Assembly: GCA_039795615.1 (NCBI GenBank)
Contig: JBDKLO010000056.1
Location: 1-14,374 of the forward strand
Direction: 5' to 3'
Source of the DNA: UBA6136 sp039795615
GTDB lineage: Bacteria; Pseudomonadota; Gammaproteobacteria; Methylococcales; Methylococcaceae
DNA: 14,374 bases
The notes under the pieces were generated by a model. The model saw only the letters and a list, made by a program, of their open reading frames with translations, was not told the origin of the DNA and searched no databases. Position numbers and translations under genes: made by a program. Below are positions 6,863 to 14,374 of the stretch, one piece after another (within the stretch, counting starts at the first letter, position 1; every line of letters begins with the position of its first letter).

Positions 6863-7828
6863 CTAAGGCGCCTCAGCGATGAAGATCGCACGACGAGGCG
6901 CCGGTAAGCCCTCAATGGTTTGATTCTGATCCAGAGGATCCAGAAAATCCGAAAGCGAATTGAACCGCATCCAATCCGTCGATCGCTGCTCCCCGGGAGT
7001 CGTCGGCGTCACATCGACAAGGCGGACGTTCTTAAATCCCATCCGAACCAGCCAAGCCTCAAGCGATGGGCAACTGGGAATAAACCAGACATTTCGCATC
7101 TGTGCGTAGCGGTCTCGAGGCACCAGAACCTCCCCCTCCCTGCCCTCAATCACCAAAGTCTCAAGGACCAACTCGCCCCCCGAGCGGAGAAGCCCACGCA
7201 ACTCCAGAAGATGGTCCAAGGGGGATCGTCGGTGATAGAGAATGCCCATCGAGAAGACGGTGTCAAAAACACCTAGACCTGAGGGGAGATCATCTATCCC
7301 GACGGGAAGAACATCAACGGGTTCGTCCGGGAGGAAATGGCGCAGGACCTGAAACTGGATCACACTGAGCAAGGTCGGATCAATGCCGATAACCCGGGCT
7401 GCGCCCGCGCCCCGCATCCGCCAGCAGTGATATCCACTGCCACAACCGACATCCAGCACCGTGCGACCCTGAAGGGGTGCGATCGCGTGGGCCAACCGAT
7501 CCCACTTCAAATCCGAGCGCCACTCCGTGTCGATGTGAATTCCGAAGAGATCAAAAGGCCCTTTTCGCCAGGGATGAAGCTCCCGCAAAAGTTCCTCAAA
7601 GGCAGACAAAACCGAAGAATCGGTCTTCCCCTGAAGCGTCACAGCGGCCTGATTGAGGTCACATACGATCTCCGGCACCACCGGCAATGCGCTCAGGATC
7701 GATTGCCAGCGTGGCCAGTCCCCGTGCCGTGCATCTGAGAAAGCCGCCGGAATCTGTTCGCGCAAAAGAGCCCCCCACCCCTTAAAACGAGGCGCATCCA
7801 GCACATGCAGCAATGATGCATAGTCCAT
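6863..7828 (-). CDS. cmoB: tRNA U34 carboxymethyltransferase
   Basis: CmoB transfers a carboxymethyl group from carboxy-S-adenosylmethionine to 5-hydroxyuridine at tRNA position 34, forming cmo5U in wobble decoding. Taken from the ATG at 7828, the 321 residues match the E. coli protein (323). Hallmarks are HPWRKGPF (85-92), IDTEWRSDLKWDR (99-111), the SAM-binding VLDVGCGSGYHCWR (124-137), FSMGILYHRRSPL, and DRYAQMRNVWFIPS. The frame is open 55 codons further upstream, but that stretch is not typical of the family and runs into the hemF control region. AGAGG lies just two bases before the ATG, a short spacer. The partner gene cmoA, which makes the carboxy-SAM cofactor and is adjacent in E. coli, is not in this window. 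Confidence 0.95.
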   Translation of the reverse strand: MDYASLLHVLDAPRFKGWGALLREQIPAAFSDARHGDWPRWQSILSALPVVPEIVCDLNQAAVTLQGKTDSSVLSAFEELLRELHPWRKGPFDLFGIHIDTEWRSDLKWDRLAHAIAPLQGRTVLDVGCGSGYHCWRMRGAGAARVIGIDPTLLSVIQFQVLRHFLPDEPVDVLPVGIDDLPSGLGVFDTVFSMGILYHRRSPLDHLLELRGLLRSGGELVLETLVIEGREGEVLVPRDRYAQMRNVWFIPSCPSLEAWLVRMGFKNVRLVDVTPTTPGEQRSTDWMRFNSLSDFLDPLDQNQTIEGLPAPRRAIFIAEAP

Positions 7829-7914
7829 TGCCTCTTGATTTCGCCCAAACGCGCTCAAATGTCCCCCCAAGCTGCCATCTCGCCTCCCTTGCACCCAAGA
7901 AACCCTACTCTGCG

Positions 7915-7923
7915 TGTTAGAAT
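7915..7923 (+). promoter_or_regulatory. Possible extended -10 promoter of hemF
   Basis: TGTTAGAAT contains the TGn extension directly before TAGAAT (five of six). No good -35 element lies at 16-18 bases, which is tolerated by extended -10 promoters. The predicted leader is about 75 bases. The surrounding 176-base gap (7829-8004) must also hold the cmoB promoter, for which I see no convincing boxes. Confidence 0.35.
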
Positions 7924-8004
7924 TTTGCCCTCTCCGGACCCAACGACCTGGTTCACGCGACGCTATTTTCCCATTCATTGACCCCGCTGCCACGGAGGCA
8001 CCCC

Positions 8005-8916
8005 ATGAATACCCCCAACATTGATGCCGTCAAAGCCTACCTGATGGATCTTCAGGACCGGATCTGCCAAGGCCTTGAAGCCGAAGAACCGGTTGCGCGC
8101 TTTGAAGAGGATCAGTGGAGCTACGCCAGCGGGATTGGCGGTGGCCGCACCCGGGTGATTCGCGGTGGCCAGGTTCTGGAGCAGGGTGGTGTCAACTTCT
8201 CCCACGTGATCGGGCAGACCTTGCCGGCTTCAGCCACGGCGCATCGTCAGGATCTTGCCGGAAGAAGCTTTCAGGCTGTGGGCGTTTCGCTGGTCATCCA
8301 CCCGCAAAATCCCTATGTTCCAACCTCGCATGCCAACGTGCGCTTCTTCATGGCGGAAAAGGAGGGCGAGCCACCGGTTTGGTGGTTTGGCGGCGGTTTT
8401 GACCTGACCCCCTATTATCCTTTCGAGGAAGATGCGATTGCTTGGCACCGAACGGCCCGGGAGGCCTGCCTTCCCTTTGGAGAGGACGTTTACCCGAAAT
8501 ATAAGCGCTGGTGCGATGAGTACTTCTTCCTCAAGCACCGCAACGAAACCCGTGGGGTGGGCGGACTTTTCTTTGATGATCTCAACGAGTGGGGCTTCGA
8601 CAGAAGTTTTGAGTTCCTTCGAAGCGTCGGGGATCACTATCTCAAGGCTTATCTGCCCATTGTACAGGCCCGCAAGAGTCACCCTTTTGGCGAGCGGGAG
8701 CGTGAATTTCAGCTCTATCGCCGAGGCCGCTACGTCGAGTTCAACTTGGTCTTTGACCGGGGAACGCTTTTTGGTTTGCAGTCGGGCGGACGCACCGAGT
8801 CGATTCTGATGTCACTGCCACCAGTCGCTCATTGGCGCTATAACTGGCAACCGGAAGCGGGAAGCCCTGAGGAAGTTCTTTACAAAGACTACCTCAGGGC
8901 GAGGGACTGGCTATAA
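8005..8916 (+). CDS. hemF: Oxygen-dependent coproporphyrinogen III oxidase
   Basis: HemF decarboxylates two propionate side chains of coproporphyrinogen III to vinyl groups using O2, a late step of heme synthesis, in the cytoplasm. The 303-residue protein is full length (E. coli 299). Seen in the sequence are GGVNFSHV (61-68), the signature HPQNPYVPTSHANVRFF (99-115), WWFGGGFDLTPYYP (126-139) and the four conserved histidines His99, His109, His148 and His178. The ATG at 8005 is preceded by GGAGG (7994-7998) with a six-base spacer. A TTG nine codons upstream has no comparable site. Its presence implies heme synthesis under oxygen; whether an oxygen-independent HemN exists elsewhere cannot be told here. 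Its stop overlaps the mlaC stop on the other strand. Confidence 0.97.
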   Translation: MNTPNIDAVKAYLMDLQDRICQGLEAEEPVARFEEDQWSYASGIGGGRTRVIRGGQVLEQGGVNFSHVIGQTLPASATAHRQDLAGRSFQAVGVSLVIHPQNPYVPTSHANVRFFMAEKEGEPPVWWFGGGFDLTPYYPFEEDAIAWHRTAREACLPFGEDVYPKYKRWCDEYFFLKHRNETRGVGGLFFDDLNEWGFDRSFEFLRSVGDHYLKAYLPIVQARKSHPFGEREREFQLYRRGRYVEFNLVFDRGTLFGLQSGGRTESILMSLPPVAHWRYNWQPEAGSPEEVLYKDYLRARDWL

Positions 8917-9576
8917 GCCTTCCTTTTTGGCGCCCTCGGGATTTGCCAGCGCGCTGGCATTTCTCTCGGCGAGGCTCGCGATGAGCTGGTCAATAGACTG
9001 ACCCTGCTCGATCTGGTCATTGAAGGTGGTCCGATAGTTCTGAAGGAGGCTCACACCTTCGATCAGGATGTCGTAAACCTTCCATTCGGCTCCATCCTGA
9101 ATCATCCGGTAATTGACCGCAACGGGCTTTCCGCCACTTTGGAGGATTTCGGTCTTGACCATGACTTTCTTGTCATTACCGTCACCTTCCAAGGGAAGAT
9201 AGTTGATCTTCCAGTCCGAATATTCGGTAAAGGCGGTGGTATAGGTTCGCACTAATAAAAGCCGGAATTCTTTCTTGAATCGATCCCGCTGATCTTGGGT
9301 CGCCGTCTTAAAGTTCTTGCCCAAGACCAACATGGAAACGCGATCAAAGTCGACATGCGGGTTAATGATCTGATCCACCAGAGTCGTCGCCTTGGCAAAA
9401 TTCCCTTTGTATTCAGGCTTCTGGAGCGAAACCTGAAGCTGGTTTGCCGTCAGTTGGATGACCTGCTGGGGAGCATCCAGGGGATCAGCGGCCAGAACCG
9501 TTCCGGAGAACGCGAGCAGAAGAATGACGGAAAGGAACGAGCTGATCGTCCTCGGTAACGAGATCATCGATTTCAT
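8911..9576 (-). CDS. mlaC: Periplasmic phospholipid-binding protein MlaC (Ttg2D), isolated gene
   Basis: MlaC shuttles phospholipid across the periplasm between the MlaA outer-membrane complex and the inner-membrane MlaFEDB ABC transporter. The 221 residues begin with a Sec signal peptide: Lys2 and Arg9, a hydrophobic core at about 11-28, and probable cleavage after VLA or VLAA (29-30), with no lipobox cysteine. The mature part shows the family pattern VDFDRVSMLVLGKNF, FKKEFRLLLVRTYTTAFTEY and a later VNYRMIQDGAEWKVYDILIEGVSLL. GGAGT lies nine bases before the ATG. A longer frame to 9669 would enter hemB and precede the signal peptide, so it is rejected. The gene lacks mlaF, mlaE, mlaD and mlaB neighbours and sits between two heme genes. 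Confidence 0.88.
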   Translation of the reverse strand: MKSMISLPRTISSFLSVILLLAFSGTVLAADPLDAPQQVIQLTANQLQVSLQKPEYKGNFAKATTLVDQIINPHVDFDRVSMLVLGKNFKTATQDQRDRFKKEFRLLLVRTYTTAFTEYSDWKINYLPLEGDGNDKKVMVKTEILQSGGKPVAVNYRMIQDGAEWKVYDILIEGVSLLQNYRTTFNDQIEQGQSIDQLIASLAERNASALANPEGAKKEGL

Positions 9577-9663
9577 GGGTACTTCACTCCAGACAGGGTG
9601 TATCTTTCTATCATAACCCTCTCGTCTCGAATAAACTACGCGCCTTCCCTGACGGTATCCAAC
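9577..9663. promoter_or_regulatory. Divergent mlaC/hemB control region
   Basis: These 87 bases must hold both promoters. TATGAT (9615-9610, minus strand) and TATCAT (9609-9614, plus strand) are overlapping -10-like hexamers, each five of six, but neither has a convincing -35 partner. I cannot assign start sites with confidence. Confidence 0.25.
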
Positions 9664-10674
<1,011 letters not shown>

Positions 10675-10678
10675 AAGC

Positions 10679-11506
10679 ATGGATCGCTACGCGGTTTTTG
10701 GGCACCCGATCAGCCATAGCCGATCCCCGGACATCCACGCTCGCTTTGCTGCACAAACACGGCAAGCCATGGAATACCGGGCCATGGATGTGCCTGCCGA
10801 AAGGTTTGAAACCTCGCTGAAGGACTTCATCGAGGCGGGAGGACGCGGCCTGAATTGCACGGTTCCCCTGAAAGAATTGGCTTTTAGGGCCTGTACTTCG
10901 CTCTCCGATCGCGCGCGACGCAGTGGCGCGGTGAATACGCTTAAGATTTTGGCGAATGGCGAACTGTGGGGCGAGAACACCGATGGTATCGGCCTCCTTC
11001 GTGACCTCACGACCAATCTGGGACTCTCACTCAAGGAAAAACGCATTCTGATCCTGGGGGCCGGAGGGGCAACACGGGGCATCGTCGAGCCCATTCTTGA
11101 TGCGAATCCACAAACCCTCTGGATTGCCAATCGAACCGTCGAACGGGCTCAGCAACTCGCGGATGACTTTAAAGCCCTCGGGGATCTCCACGCGACGGGT
11201 TTGAATCAACTGGCGGGAAGAACGTTCGATCTGATACTGAACGCGACTTCCGCCAGCCTGAGTGGCGCGCTCCCCCCGCTCCCAGAGGGATTGCTTGCTG
11301 CAGGAGGGAGCTGTTACGACCTCGCCTATGGTAAAGAACCGACCCCCTTCGTACTTTGGGGGAAAAATCAGGGCGCAAGCATCAGTGCCGATGGCATCGG
11401 CATGCTCGTCGAACAGGCCGCCGAAGCGTTCCTCATTTGGCGTGGAGTTTTCCCCGAAACCGTGCCCGTCATCGAAGCATTGGCCGGAGGGGCCAGAATT
11501 CGCTAG
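10679..11506 (+). CDS. aroE: Shikimate dehydrogenase (NADP)
   Basis: AroE reduces 3-dehydroshikimate to shikimate with NADPH in aromatic amino acid synthesis. The 275-residue protein has the family's usual length. The shikimate-binding serines lie in FGHPISHSRSP (7-17). The catalytic pair Lys65 (NCTVPLKE) and Asp102 (ENTDGIG) falls at the same numbers as in E. coli. The dinucleotide loop GAGGATRG starts at 126, and NRTVERA (150-156) is the NADP-preferring motif. The motif residue usually Val in NVTxPxK is Cys60 here. The ATG follows the hemB stop by four bases. GGAG lies 12 bases upstream, inside the hemB end, a rather long spacer. The stop overlaps the stop of the opposing gamma-carbonic-anhydrase-like gene. 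Confidence 0.96.
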   Translation: MDRYAVFGHPISHSRSPDIHARFAAQTRQAMEYRAMDVPAERFETSLKDFIEAGGRGLNCTVPLKELAFRACTSLSDRARRSGAVNTLKILANGELWGENTDGIGLLRDLTTNLGLSLKEKRILILGAGGATRGIVEPILDANPQTLWIANRTVERAQQLADDFKALGDLHATGLNQLAGRTFDLILNATSASLSGALPPLPEGLLAAGGSCYDLAYGKEPTPFVLWGKNQGASISADGIGMLVEQAAEAFLIWRGVFPETVPVIEALAGGARIR

Positions 11507-12036
11507 ATCGCAGCCTGATGCTGCGTTTTGAGCCGAACGTAGCCGTCCTTGGAGTAGGTGAGATAGGCCACCTCCTCCTCCTTGAGCGGGCGGGAGAGGC
11601 GCGCGGGGCTACCCACATAGAGATAGCCACTCTCCAGGCGCTTTCCTGGAGGAACCAGGGCGCCGGCACCGACCATCACCCGATCTTCGATAACCGCGCC
11701 ATCCATGATGATCGCGCCGATGCCGATCAGACAAAGATCACCGATGGTACAGCCGTGGAGCACCGCCTTGTGGCCCACCGTCACACCGTTGCCGACCTTC
11801 AAAGGGTAGCCCTCGGGATTGGAGGCGCTGCGATGGGTCACGTGAAGAACCGCCCCATCCTGAATGTTGGTTTCCTCACCGATGGCGATCGAATTCACGT
11901 CGCCACGAATGACGACGCCGGGCCAGATGGAGACGTTCGCGGCCAGAGAAACATCGCCGATGACCACGGCACTCGGGTCAACGAAGACACTGTCTTCGAT
12001 ACGAGGGGAAACCCCATTAAAGGGTCGAAGCGCCAT
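11503..12036 (-). CDS. Gamma-carbonic-anhydrase-like hexapeptide-repeat protein (YrdA family)
   Basis: The 177 residues form a left-handed beta-helix of hexapeptide repeats ([LIV]-G-x4 pattern, about residues 12-130) closed by a C-terminal helix. The three metal-binding histidines of gamma-carbonic anhydrases are present: His65 (GAVLHV), His89 (VTVGHK) and His94 (VLHGCTIGD). It resembles E. coli YrdA and the CaiE/PaaY-like group, which lack the acidic loop of the archaeal enzyme Cam, so catalytic activity is uncertain. It is the last gene of the his operon, with TGATG linking the hisE stop to its ATG and GAGGGGAG five bases upstream. A TTG one codon earlier is possible but less likely. In an autotroph a bicarbonate-related role is tempting but unproven. 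Confidence 0.88.
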   Translation of the reverse strand: MALRPFNGVSPRIEDSVFVDPSAVVIGDVSLAANVSIWPGVVIRGDVNSIAIGEETNIQDGAVLHVTHRSASNPEGYPLKVGNGVTVGHKAVLHGCTIGDLCLIGIGAIIMDGAVIEDRVMVGAGALVPPGKRLESGYLYVGSPARLSRPLKEEEVAYLTYSKDGYVRLKTQHQAAI

Positions 12037-12353
12037 CAATGCTCCCCTCGTGAGGCCTTTTCTGCAATTCCAGAGAGGCCAAATCGACGCTCAAGCTCTG
12101 CGAGCACCTGCTCTGACGAAAGCCCCTGATGGGCGAGAAGCACCATGCTGTGGAACCAAAGATCAGCCACTTCATAGATGATTTTGTCGGGATCCCCGTC
12201 TTTGGCAGCCATCACGGTTTCGGTGGCTTCTTCACCAATTTTCTTGAGAATGGCATCGAGCCCTTTGGCATAGAGCTTGGCCACGTAGGATGCATCGGGA
12301 CTTTCGGCCTTGCGGGCCTCGAGAACCTTGCCGAGTTCGCTGAGCACATCCAT
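12036..12353 (-). CDS. hisE: Phosphoribosyl-ATP pyrophosphatase
   Basis: HisE hydrolyses phosphoribosyl-ATP to phosphoribosyl-AMP, the second step of histidine synthesis. The 105-residue all-alpha MazG-like protein shows the metal-binding motifs KKIGEEATETVMAAK (37-51) and YEVADLWFHSMVLL (60-73). It is a separate gene here; in E. coli it is the C-terminal half of the HisIE fusion. TGATG joins the hisI stop to its start with a one-base overlap, and the same arrangement joins its own stop to the next gene, so translation is probably coupled throughout. Confidence 0.95.
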   Translation of the reverse strand: MDVLSELGKVLEARKAESPDASYVAKLYAKGLDAILKKIGEEATETVMAAKDGDPDKIIYEVADLWFHSMVLLAHQGLSSEQVLAELERRFGLSGIAEKASRGEH

Positions 12354-12742
12354 CAGCCACCTCCATAAATCGATTGTGGATCCTTGACCACAGGCTCCGT
12401 GACTTCCCAGCGCCCATTCCGAAGGGTCCTGAAGAAACAGTGATGACGACCGGTATGACAGGCAATGCCCCCAGCCTGCTCGACTTCAAGAAGGATGACA
12501 TCCTCGTCACAGTCCAGTCGGATCTCAATGACCCGCTGGCGGTGTCCTGACTCCTCGCCTTTGCGCCAGAGTTTTTTACGGGATCTGGACCAGTAAACCG
12601 CTCGGCCCTCCTCAACCGTCAGACGCAGCGCTTCCTGGTTCATCCAGGCCACCATCAGGATCACGCCGGTTCGGGTCTCCTGAGCGATGACAGGAATCAA
12701 ACCATCCTCATTAAAGCGAACGGCTTCCAGCCAGTCGCTCAC
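12353..12742 (-). CDS. hisI: Phosphoribosyl-AMP cyclohydrolase
   Basis: HisI opens the purine ring of phosphoribosyl-AMP, the third step of histidine synthesis. The 129-residue protein is the stand-alone cyclohydrolase. Motifs are WSRSRKKLWRKGEESGH (51-67), the Mg-binding DCDED (77-81), and CHTGRHHCF (95-103), where Cys95 and Cys102, together with Cys78, supply the zinc site. The start codon is GTG within a GTGA overlap with the hisF stop, which points to translational re-initiation. Its TGA overlaps the hisE ATG by one base. Confidence 0.96.
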   Translation of the reverse strand: MSDWLEAVRFNEDGLIPVIAQETRTGVILMVAWMNQEALRLTVEEGRAVYWSRSRKKLWRKGEESGHRQRVIEIRLDCDEDVILLEVEQAGGIACHTGRHHCFFRTLRNGRWEVTEPVVKDPQSIYGGG

Positions 12743-13503
12743 AAGCGCACCTCAATCCCGCGCGTCTTGAGATGCTCCTTGGCTTCGCGCACGGAGTATT
12801 CGGCGAAATGAAAGATACTGGCAGCAAGCACAGCGTCCGCCTTGCCCTGGATAATTCCATCGGCCAAATGATCGAGGTTACCCACGCCTCCTGAAGCAAT
12901 CACGGGAACGTGCACCGCCTCACTGACGGCTTTGGTCAGGGCGAGATCAAATCCGACCTTGGTGCCGTCCCGATCCATGCTGGTCAGGAGAATTTCCCCG
13001 GCGCCATAGTCCACCATCTTGCGAGCCCATTCGACCGCATCAATTCCCGTCGGCTTGCGACCACCGTGGGTGAAGATTTCCCAACGGTCGGGATCACTGG
13101 CAACCCGCTTAGCGTCAATGGCCACCACAATGCACTGAGATCCGAAGCGTTCAGCCGCTTCACGGACAAACTCGGGACGATGGACCGCGGCACTGTTGAT
13201 GCTGACCTTGTCGGCCCCTGCATTCAGCATTCGCCGGATATCCTCCAGCGTCCGAATCCCTCCACCCACTGTCAGTGGAATAAAGATCTCGCCAGCCACC
13301 TGCTCGACCACATGGACCATCGTCTCGCGATCATCCGAGCTGGCGGTAATATCGAGAAACGTGAGTTCATCCGCCCCTTCAAGATCGTAACGCCGGGCAA
13401 TTTCCACAGGGTCACCGGCATCCTTGATTTCAAGAAACTTCACGCCTTTGACGACGCGTCCATTATCCACGTCAAGACAGGGAATGATGCGCTTGGCCAG
13501 CAT
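12739..13503 (-). CDS. hisF: Imidazole glycerol phosphate synthase, cyclase subunit
   Basis: HisF forms imidazole glycerol phosphate and AICAR from PRFAR using ammonia channelled from HisH. The 254-residue (beta/alpha)8 barrel has both catalytic aspartates, Asp11 (IIPCLDVDNG) and Asp130 (CIVVAIDAKR), and the phosphate-binding loops LTVGGGIRT (77-85) and VIASGGVGNLDHL. The AICAR it releases feeds purine synthesis. It starts one base after the hisA stop (TGACATG). Confidence 0.97.
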   Translation of the reverse strand: MLAKRIIPCLDVDNGRVVKGVKFLEIKDAGDPVEIARRYDLEGADELTFLDITASSDDRETMVHVVEQVAGEIFIPLTVGGGIRTLEDIRRMLNAGADKVSINSAAVHRPEFVREAAERFGSQCIVVAIDAKRVASDPDRWEIFTHGGRKPTGIDAVEWARKMVDYGAGEILLTSMDRDGTKVGFDLALTKAVSEAVHVPVIASGGVGNLDHLADGIIQGKADAVLAASIFHFAEYSVREAKEHLKTRGIEVRL

Positions 13504-13504
13504 G

Positions 13505-14236
13505 TCAGTATTGCTCAGCGATCACGCGGGCTTCAGCGAAATTGAGAGTCCCTTCGTAAATGGCTCGACCGGTGATGGCACCAGAAACTCCATCACCCAC
13601 CACCGCACCGAGGGCGTGGATATCGTCGATGGTGTGAATCCCGCCCGAGGCAATGACTGGAATCCGGATCGCTCGCGCCAATCGCGCCGTTGCCTCGACA
13701 TTGACGCCCTGGAGCATGCCATCCCGGCTGATGTCGGTGTAGATGATGGCTTCGACGCCTTCATCCTCAAATTTTTGGGCCAAATCAATCACGTCATGAT
13801 GTGAAAGCTTGGACCAACCATCAATGGCGACTTTCCCGTCTTTCGCATCAAGACCGACAATGATGTGGTTTGGAAACTCGGCAGCGACCTCGCGCACGAA
13901 ATGCGGCGCACTCACTGCTTTGGTCCCGATGATGACGTAATCGACCCCCACATCCAGATAGGCTTGGATGGTGTCTTCATCCCGAATGCCGCCGCCCACC
14001 TGAATCTGAACGTCAGGGTAGGCCTTGCGAATGGAGCGAATGACTTCACCATTGCGAGGCTTGCCCGCAAAGGCACCATCCAGGTCCACCAGATGCAGGC
14101 GCTTCGTCCCATCTTTCACCCACTGACCGGCAACAGCCACGGGGTCTTCGGAAAAAACGGTATCGTCTTCCATTCGGCCCTGACGAAGACGGACACACTT
14201 GCCATCTTTGAGGTCGATAGCAGGTATCAGAAGCAT
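13505..14236 (-). CDS. hisA: ProFAR isomerase (HisA)
   Basis: HisA catalyses the Amadori rearrangement of ProFAR to PRFAR, the substrate of HisF-HisH. The 243-residue half-barrel-repeat protein is homologous to HisF and carries Asp8 (IPAIDLKDGKCVRL) and Asp130 (IIVGLDAKDG) as the catalytic pair, plus QVGGGIRD (79-86), YTDISRDGML and VIASGGI. The ATG at 14236 is preceded by GAGG with an eight-base spacer. It follows hisH after a 41-base gap, the loosest junction in this operon. Confidence 0.97.
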   Translation of the reverse strand: MLLIPAIDLKDGKCVRLRQGRMEDDTVFSEDPVAVAGQWVKDGTKRLHLVDLDGAFAGKPRNGEVIRSIRKAYPDVQIQVGGGIRDEDTIQAYLDVGVDYVIIGTKAVSAPHFVREVAAEFPNHIIVGLDAKDGKVAIDGWSKLSHHDVIDLAQKFEDEGVEAIIYTDISRDGMLQGVNVEATARLARAIRIPVIASGGIHTIDDIHALGAVVGDGVSGAITGRAIYEGTLNFAEARVIAEQY

Positions 14237-14277
14237 AGGATTTTCCTCAACTACAGATAAGGGGTGGTGATGGGAGC

Positions 14278-14374
14278 CTAGACCAAAGGAGTCCAGGACA
14301 GAAAGTTCTGGAGCAGGCGAAGACCCGCCTCCTGACTTTTTTCAGGGTGGAACTGAACCGCAGCCACCCGACCA
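14278..14374 (-). CDS. hisH: Imidazole glycerol phosphate synthase, glutaminase subunit, C-terminal fragment
   Basis: Only the last 31 codons are in the window. They contain VQFHPEKSQEAGLRLLQNFL, the C-terminal class I glutamine amidotransferase motif with the catalytic His and Glu of the Cys-His-Glu triad (FHPEKS). Position directly upstream of hisA and hisF matches the usual hisH-hisA-hisF order. HisH hydrolyses glutamine to feed ammonia to HisF. The nucleophile cysteine and the rest of the domain lie beyond the window edge. Confidence 0.92.
   Translation of the reverse strand, partial: GRVAAVQFHPEKSQEAGLRLLQNFLSWTPLV

Noticed and set aside
7829..7993. 55-codon N-terminal extension of cmoB
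   Set aside because: E. coli CmoB begins at the equivalent of the ATG at 7828. The extension is atypical and overlaps the predicted hemF promoter.
8890..8940. GAGGG/CCCTC repeat around the hemF/mlaC ends as a terminator
   Set aside because: The arms are only five bases with a 27-base loop, and the T-rich stretch lies inside the loop rather than after the stem.
11356..12129. 257-codon plus-strand frame spanning the aroE end, the gamma-CA gene and hisE
   Set aside because: It overlaps three genes with clear motifs and its own product looks random.
12910..13545. 211-codon plus-strand frame antisense to hisF
   Set aside because: HisF has both catalytic aspartates on the other strand, and no family is recognisable in this frame.

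Overview
This window reads as a compact, moderately GC-rich stretch of core chromosome from a chemolithoautotrophic gammaproteobacterium or a close relative such as the Acidithiobacillia. That placement is inference. It rests on a gammaproteobacterial gene set (pcnB-folK-panB-panC, slyD, rimO, cmoB, hemF) next to a CbbR-type LysR regulator that diverges from transketolase, an arrangement typical of Calvin-cycle loci. I see no mobile element, CRISPR array, rRNA or tRNA, and no sign of recent transfer.

Layout. (1) 1-1274: the first codons of a transketolase gene (minus strand) and a divergent cbbR (plus strand) share a 255-base control region containing two opposed sigma70-like promoters and several inverted repeats. 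(2) 1276-4845: a minus-strand operon transcribed pcnB -> folK -> panB -> panC (RNA polyadenylation, folate and pantothenate synthesis), with overlapping or very close gene junctions. The pcnB gene appears to start at an AUU codon, as E. coli pcnB does. (3) 4998-5480: slyD alone on the plus strand. (4) 5484-7828: cmoB -> rimO on the minus strand, two enzymes that modify the translation apparatus. (5) 8005-8916 hemF on the plus strand; 8911-9576 an isolated mlaC on the minus strand; 9664-11506 hemB-aroE on the plus strand. (6) 11503-14374: a minus-strand histidine operon, (hisH)-hisA-hisF-hisI-hisE, that ends in a gamma-carbonic-anhydrase-like gene.

The genes serve central metabolism. Transketolase and CbbR belong to carbon fixation. 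PanB and PanC make pantothenate for coenzyme A, and FolK makes a folate precursor. HemB and HemF are an early and a late step of heme synthesis, with HemF requiring oxygen. AroE is in the shikimate pathway. HisH, A, F, I and E cover the middle of histidine synthesis. MlaC is a periplasmic phospholipid carrier.

I found no undescribed multi-gene system. The items most worth a second look are the AUU start of pcnB, the nested inverted repeats in the cbbR/transketolase control region, four consecutive tail-to-tail gene pairs with no room for a separate terminator, and the mlaC gene that stands apart from the rest of its transporter.
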